DNA of 64,000 bases from Phoronis australis (lineage: Eukaryota > Phoronida > Phoronidae): the NCBI GenBank assembly GCA_002633005.1, contig NMRA01000093.1, positions 572,102 through 636,101 of the forward strand. The letters run 5' to 3'. Below the pieces are notes generated by a model. The model made no database searches. It was not told the DNA's origin and saw only the letters and a list, made by a program, of their open reading frames with translations. The position numbers and the translations under genes are program-made. Below, piece after piece: positions 57,250-64,000 of this stretch (its first letter is position 1; each line of letters starts with the position of its first letter).

Positions 57250-60082
57250 CTGAAACAAGAGGTAAGTTATCAGACACATGAATCAATGAAATCTTCAATT
57301 CAAGTGGTCAACCTGTTCATAGTGAGGGCGATTATTAGTTGCAGACATGTAAATTTACTGTTTTCCCACAGGCCACAGTGTACGTAGTGGGAGTGACTAT
57401 CAGTAGCAGACTTGTAAATTTTCGTAAATTTTCACACCATGTTAAGGAAACATTTCTTCAATTTAGGACAGAGCAAATAAGCGGACCAGTGGGTTGCGTA
57501 CGTTGACCATTTTCGAATCTGAAGTTTTACAGTTGGCCAACTCTCAAACATTCTCTTGAGTTGCTGAATGCTTCAGTGTTCTTGATGGTAACAGAAATAG
57601 AATCCTATTACGCGTGACTTGCCATATCGAATATTATGAGACCGATTTTAGGAGACTAAAAGGACTAATTCAATTTTCGTTTCAAAGTAAGCTAAACAGG
57701 GAGAAATCCACCTTTAATAAATCTTTTACATCTTGGTAAATACAGCCAGGTTTCAATCTTTGTAAATAGAGGGCAGCATAGAACAATGCACTTAAAAGTA
57801 ATGTTGAGGCAAATGCTGAATAATACCAGAAAGGCGGTGATAACTGCCGTTTCTGTAAACCACACAATAACAAAAACAAATTGAAATAGAAAACTCTGTG
57901 GACACCAGAACTAATGAAAATGCTAATCATTCAACATATCGATGTTCTCCCACACACTATTTAGTATATTTATATTGCTGTGCAAGACGAGCAGATGACC
58001 AATCAATTATAGCAGGGCTCATGGGGGCTGTAACCCAGAGATGAAAACACCTTCTTCCATCATGTATTATAAGACTGCAGACCCGTATTTGATTGTTGGT
58101 GATGTAAAAGACAATCAATCAATCTCTTTGTAACTGAACGAGTTTGTGGAAGCTGAGAGTAAAAATGTTTTTAGTGAAATGTCCACAAGTTTCAACCCCT
58201 ATTCTCTTTGTTAGCAACTAGATAGGAGGCCCCTAAGACCACGCGGTCTCCCCAACTCATCCATATTGAAATTTAAATTAATGTATACATTGCTACCGAT
58301 GCCCAAGGTTAGCAGACATTCCTAGTCATTGGAAATTTGTCTTAAATTTTTTAAATATAAGTTTTAATAGCAATCACAAATATCTGTATAGAGTGTGGAA
58401 GGACAGGCAGTGAGTCTACAGTCCCATCAATGAATGGGGTTATGGGTATTCTAATAATTTGTAAACGTAGTTTCATTTCTACATGTCCAATTCAAATGTT
58501 AAATTTCAATTACAGTATTTCGACATACTTCAAATTATGATGATTGTTATGCATAAAGTTGATGATAGGTGCAAGAATTAGCGCAATGAACTTCCCCGGC
58601 TACAAACACACGTCTTCCCCCTGGAAAAAATGTCCATGTAATGGTTCGCTCTGTGCATGTCCCTATCTCATGTTGGTAATTGACAGAATTCTGGGAAGAA
58701 ATGAAATCAGGTACAGATCTAGACAAACAGGATCACTTATACAGTTTAAGGTACCTCTTCAGTTTAAGGTACCTCTTCGGTCATGTTAGCGGGACTGTAA
58801 ATGATATTTCTAGTGATGATCTTAGATTCATGAATAGCTGTTTTTACACAAGGAACAGCTGCGGTGCGAGTTGTCATGGCATGAATTGTCGGGGTGCCCA
58901 CTTGCTCCACTTTAGTCCCATTTACACAACATTAGATCCCAAACTGGATGGCATACCATTTACACAAAGACTGTCTGGGCAAGCTTGCATAAACAATAGC
59001 TTATGTCCACACCACATGGAAAACTACCAAAATCTGAGTACCAGATCACCATATGGGCTAGCTATTGCATAAGACTAACAGAGATGACCCCTTCTGTCTT
59101 GCCCAAGTTTGTGTTTAGACTTGTAATTGAAACTAGAGCAACTGATCCTGTGCATCTTGCTCCATCTCTCAAACCATGTGTGCATGTCAAAATGGAATGT
59201 AATAATTCAAGTCTGTGTTTTACAAAGACTGATTTCCTGGCAGTGAAAGACACAAACTTCAAACTGGAATGAATCTTCCTGATGAAACAGTCACCAAAGT
59301 TCATTACCCTGACAGTGTTTTCCTGTCTGACTGGAATTGCTAAGGTGCTATATTTTACAGAAACAAAACTAAGATTTCCATCCAAAACTGCGAGGCTACA
59401 TCAGGGCTATTAACATGACTATAGAATGACATTTAAAAACTTCCTAAAACAGAAAACCCGGAACGAATTGCAACAAAATGAAAATTAATGAATATGTACT
59501 AATCATTTTCATGAGGTTTTAATGACATACACTATAGCATTACAATGAACAAATTACAAACATAAATAGATTAATTGATAGGGATGTTGCCAAGATTAAT
59601 AATTTATGTAAATTCATTCATCATTTCCATGTGGCTTTCATAATAAAGACTACAAAATTATAACTAGGAAATTCCAAACGATCAATAGAGAGGATAGGAA
59701 GATGATTAATTAATGACTATTCAATCACCACTTTCAAAAATGACGCAAAAGATGTGAAACAATTGTTTAATAGTTTAGGTAGCAATTACAGCAGGTTTCA
59801 AAACCACCTTTGTAGACACAAGTCATGTCAATGTTAAAGTTACGTATTATATGCTAGAAAAATGTCCAAATTAGGCTACGTAACTTAGGAACATAATAGC
59901 TCAGAAAGAAATTATCGGATTCATGAGACACTTTCAGATGCTACCTCTATGCATATGATGTTAGGAATAGCATTCAAATTGGTCCACTTGTGCATGAGAG
60001 GGCACCAAAAATAAGACTTTTATGGTTTTCATGAAAAAATTTGCATGAAACACAAACAAAACAATTTAGAAAATTGAAATTG

Positions 60083-60711
60083 AAATAGCGTTTTTGAGAT
60101 GATATATCGAAACTTCTTAATCATGTTATCCTTACCTTTCTCTTTTGCTAAATTTTACAAAAAATGACAACACAAAAAATCAGGAATCAAATTCTACAGG
60201 TTTTCTAGTTACCGAGTTACAATACAAAGTTTTGCAGATATTTGACTAAATGCAGATCTGCAGACGTCGTTCACAACCTTAATGTTTTGTGATTGCTGTT
60301 TAGGTAATACCTTATACTGTTAAGACTTATTGTTGTACATAAAGGCAAGGGTTGAATTTTTTAATTCAATTTGGTGACAGTCACAAACAATTCAATTATG
60401 AAATATGGTGATAACTTTTCGATTTCTATGATTATGGAGTGGGTGGAATAAAGATAGGACTTGGTGTTGTTTTTGGTTTAACGGTTTTCGGTTCTTATTT
60501 TATCTTGGTTAGAAGTTGGCTGTATTTGACCCAACGATGTAGCACTCAATACAAATGTAAATGTTGTCATACATAGCAGTAATTAAAAATTTTTAAAAAT
60601 TCTTGATGATGACTACTTTCATATCCACAAAGAGAACATATGAACTCTTCATACTACTCTCCATTTATGTATTGACAAATAGACAATTAAAAAACGTTAT
60701 CAACTTGGCAG
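60083..60711. repeat. Duplicated block near N gap, copy A
   Basis: About 630 bp, more than 97% alike to 60798-61428 by eye, with 1 to 3-bp indels (GCAGACGTCG versus GCAGACAACGTCG). Followed by 86 unique bases and an N at 60797. Confidence 0.93.
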
Positions 60712-60797
60712 CAGGGACTCATCTAGGATTTGAAAATTGGGGGTCCAAATTCGTGAGACTGACGAGTCGTGCAAAGCGCAAATCTGAGGCGCGCAGN

Positions 60798-61428
60798 AAA
60801 TAGCGTTTTTGAGATGATATATCGAAACTTCTTAATCATGTTATCCTTACCTTTCTCTTTTGCTAAATTTTACAAAAAATGACAACACAAAAAATCAGGA
60901 ATCAAATTCTACAGGTTTTCTAGTTACCAAGTTACAATACAAAGTTTTGCAGATATTTGACTAAATGCAGATCTGCAGACAACGTCGTTCACAACCTTAA
61001 TGTTTTGTGATTGCTGTTTAGGTAATACCTTATACTGTTAGACTTATTGTTGTACATAAAGGCAAGGGTTGAATTTTTTAATTCAATTTGGTGACAGTCA
61101 CAAACAATTCAATTGTGAAATATGGTGATAACTTCTCGATTTCTATGATTATGGAGTGGGTGGAATAAAGATAGGACCTGGTGTTGTTTTTGGTTTAACG
61201 GTTTTCGGTTCTTATTTTATGTTGGTTAGAAGTTGGCTGTATTTGACCCGACGATGTAGCACTGAATACAAATGTAAATGTTGTCATACATAGCAGTAAT
61301 TAAAAATTTTTAAAAATTCTTGATGATGACTACTTTCATGTCCACAAAGAGAACATATGAACTCTCAATACTACTCTCCATTTATGTATTGACAAATAGA
61401 CAATTAAAAAACGTTATCAACTTGGCAG
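60798..61428. repeat. Duplicated block near N gap, copy B
   Basis: Begins at the base after the N and repeats 60083-60711 in the same orientation. Confidence 0.93.
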
Positions 61429-61638
61429 TTAAATTTAGTACAAAATTTTCAAAATCAATAAATCCTGTAACAACTTCATTTCTGTGATCGCTCATGACTG
61501 TCGACAACTTCTATGAGTTGATAAGGAAAACAATGTAATCCATGTCAACATGGGATTTGTATTATTTCATACAACATCTGATAAAATGATATTCATCACG
61601 TAATCACATTCATCTGTCTACCGCACCTAAAGTTTTCT

Positions 61639-62093
61639 AAAGACCCTTTCACACTAACGCCGACCCGTCGATGTTTTGGGGAGTTGCGATCAGTATGAAC
61701 CACCCTGGATCAAAGTTAACAGCATCAGTCAACTTCGCAATAAATAGGAAGATTTAACAGCAGAGTGTCCACGCTGAGGTGCAGTATGAATGATAAACTT
61801 CGATCCCAAAGTTGCTTATATTTTGCACAATTAATCACCAATCGAATTAGAAATATGTTTTATACCAATTAGCACAAGCCATGTAAAAGTTCCCAAATTG
61901 TCAAATTAAAAAAATCTTAGCGTGTCCACGATGCATCAGCACTACCTTGCGATTACTTCGATGACAACAGTGTTACCTACCGTTTACTTCGATGTCCGTT
62001 AACTACCGAAGCCAGTATGAACGGTTCAGTTAACTTTGCAGTTTACGTCAATGCTCCGCTCAGACCGGAGTTAAGTAAGTATGAAAGGGCCTT
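61639..62093. mobile_element. MITE-like element, copy 2 of 2 (inverted)
   Basis: 455 bp with TIRs AAAGACCCTTTCACACTAAC and CTTACTTAAG-type right end (AAGTATGAAAGGGCCTT). It resembles the reverse complement of 31189-31651, at about 80 to 85% by eye. Confidence 0.85.
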
Positions 62094-64000
62094 ATATTTG
62101 TGGGACCTCTCACTGTCACTGTATGATCATGACCCAATCAGACCCAATATAGGGTTGGGAAACAATCAAATGGCCACAATGCTAAAGACATATTCCAAAA
62201 AGCCGAAAGTCACTACCAGAAACTTGGCTCGTCTCACGGCCCCTCGCACTTCATCAACTGATTTGTACAAGAGTTGCTGTTACCAAGAAACCTGTTTATC
62301 AAAGTGAGGCTTTTTAGCAAGACACTAGGATTACTGCAAGCTCTTCAGAATTGTCTGCATCTCATCGGACAATGTCAGACAACAGTCAGTCGGCATCATC
62401 AAACAAAACACTCCAGCAAAGGTATCACTCACCACTGCAACAATTTGAAATTTTGTGTAAGATTGAAAAGGTGTGCCCATACAAACCATGGCAATTGCCT
62501 GCTAAAAGCAATAGTTAGTACATGCAAGATACAAAACCATTGACAATTAAGTTTCTGGTCAAGTGTTGTGTGTGAGTACCGAAAGCATATACTCTCCCGA
62601 AGACGAGGGATGTTGGGATGTAAATAGTCCGCTGTCGCATCCACTGGTGCACATTTTGCCTGCCAGATTCAAGATCTGCTCGCCTACTGAGCAGGCGTGC
62701 GGGTGGCTGGCTAATACTCTGAATCCCCACCATTTCACACACACTAGACGTTGTTGTGCTGTTTCTATCTACCATACCCACTGTTCATTGTACACTTTAC
62801 AACTTTAAAGTTAAAGATGTCTCAAAGAAAACGGCAATAGATAATGAGATCCCTATTAAGGTATAGTGTAGCGGTGTATGTTTAGTAGGATGAAGTTTTT
62901 AAGTTAGGACAGTGGAATGTCCAGTGAGAAAGATGACAGTTTGGTACGGTAGGTTATCACGCTGATCTGAAATATGTCCCGACCACAAACCATTCTGGAC
63001 TAACTCTAAATGCGAAACCAGCTTTAGAATGTTTCTTGATTCTAGAAAACTAGGTTTATCATGAGCAAATTACTCTACTACCGCAGAAGAATCACAAGAC
63101 TTTTTAAAAGGATTTAAAACAATACAAATACTTGTCTAGTGAAATACAGATAACAGAAATAATGTCTCAAGAAAGTCAGACAGTTGGAGCCATTTTTTGA
63201 TACACTATTATCAGACCAGTATTTCTCCGCTATGGCATTTCAAAACTCTTGATGATTCCAGCTTGAAACTGGGCATTAATGGTCATAACTCATAATTTAA
63301 TCAAATTACATGGTGGACTAGAAAGAAATAACTTCATAATTGCATTATCCATAACCATGGGTTCTCAGACTGTCAAATGTCATTAACCAATAATAGCTAA
63401 AAACCATCCGTATTTTAACCAGTGTAGAATGTTGACAGCAAATTTGCCGTTTTCTTCACTCGTTTTGTATTGGGGAAACAAAAACTAAAACCAATCCCAA
63501 GGTATTTCCCAAAAATATGAACAACATATAATCAAATTTGTAAAGGATTTCCTCGGCCCTAAACTAGTTAACTAAACATGTGGAACAGTGGCGCTTTTCA
63601 GAGACGGAATGTATTCACAATGTTAAGCATCAATAACAATCTAATATTTTGGAACAACTTTGGCCAAAAAGTTGGTTTTAGTCTAGACCAAATCATTCTG
63701 AAACCATCAATCGTTGACTAATAAAGGAGTCACCCACATAAATTTCACACAAGGTCAGGTGCATTTTTGAAAAACTTTTTGTACCAAGGCATGTAAGCAG
63801 GTTTGAAACATTGTGAATTGCCAAGCAAAAGGTAAAAAATTCCTCGTCATTTCCGCAAATCTCAGGAGGATTTACATTTTCGAAAAAGTGAACAACTAAA
63901 ACAATACCATATTGACCAATCATTTTCAAAAAAACAGAGACCAGAACCAACTACGCTTTTGTTGGACTTATTCATATTTCCCTATGTTTAGCATATTTTG

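Larger units (their letters stand above)
57250..64000. other. Intron 5' of exon 1 in window
   Basis: 6.7 kb without a recognisable C2A exon (no NPVWNE-like block). The longest ORFs (58680-59272, plus strand) have no family motif. Contains a MITE and a duplicated block at an N gap. Confidence 0.55.

Noticed and set aside
58680-59272. Two overlapping plus-strand ORFs (130 and 89 codons)
   Set aside because: Cys-rich in part but without a regular zinc-finger or EGF spacing; no start context or neighbours to support a gene.

Overview
The window is AT-rich, intron-dense eukaryotic DNA, most likely from a marine invertebrate. A lophotrochozoan or mollusc would fit the kilobase introns, tRNA-derived SINEs, many short inverted-repeat elements and minisatellites, but the sequence does not prove the phylum.

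One gene explains all the coding signal I can support. It is a type-I ferlin (dysferlin/myoferlin family) on the minus strand. I rebuilt 28 exon positions from 57249 down to 3386, plus two alternative exons and one duplicated exon pair. Every junction has GT/AG sites and the splice phases chain without a break. The result is about 1,170 codons: end of C2A, a C2A-C2B linker with two microexons and two alternative large exons, C2B, FerI, C2C, FerA, FerB, the nested DysF region and C2D. The C2A start (above 64000) and C2E to C2G plus the membrane anchor (below position 1) are not visible, so the gene is partial at both ends.

Layout from the high-coordinate (5') side: 57.2-49.2 kb, C2A end and variable linker; 43.2-40.4 kb, C2B and FerI; 38.9-32.9 kb, C2C with two interchangeable 77-bp exons; 28.3-20.0 kb, FerA/FerB; 19.7-13.3 kb, DysF; 8.9-3.4 kb, C2D. 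Introns hold SINEs, a LINE tail, several MITE-like elements, minisatellites and a 1 kb array of CTCF-like motifs.

Most interesting points: (1) a mutually exclusive exon pair in C2C, enforced by splice phase; (2) alternative linker exons, one acidic/Gly-rich and one polybasic, the first with tandem acceptors whose two phases suit different upstream partners; (3) a satellite that has copied a 5' splice site five times; (4) three single-N gaps that all lie in duplicated or repetitive sequence, so the second C2D exon pair is probably an assembly artefact.
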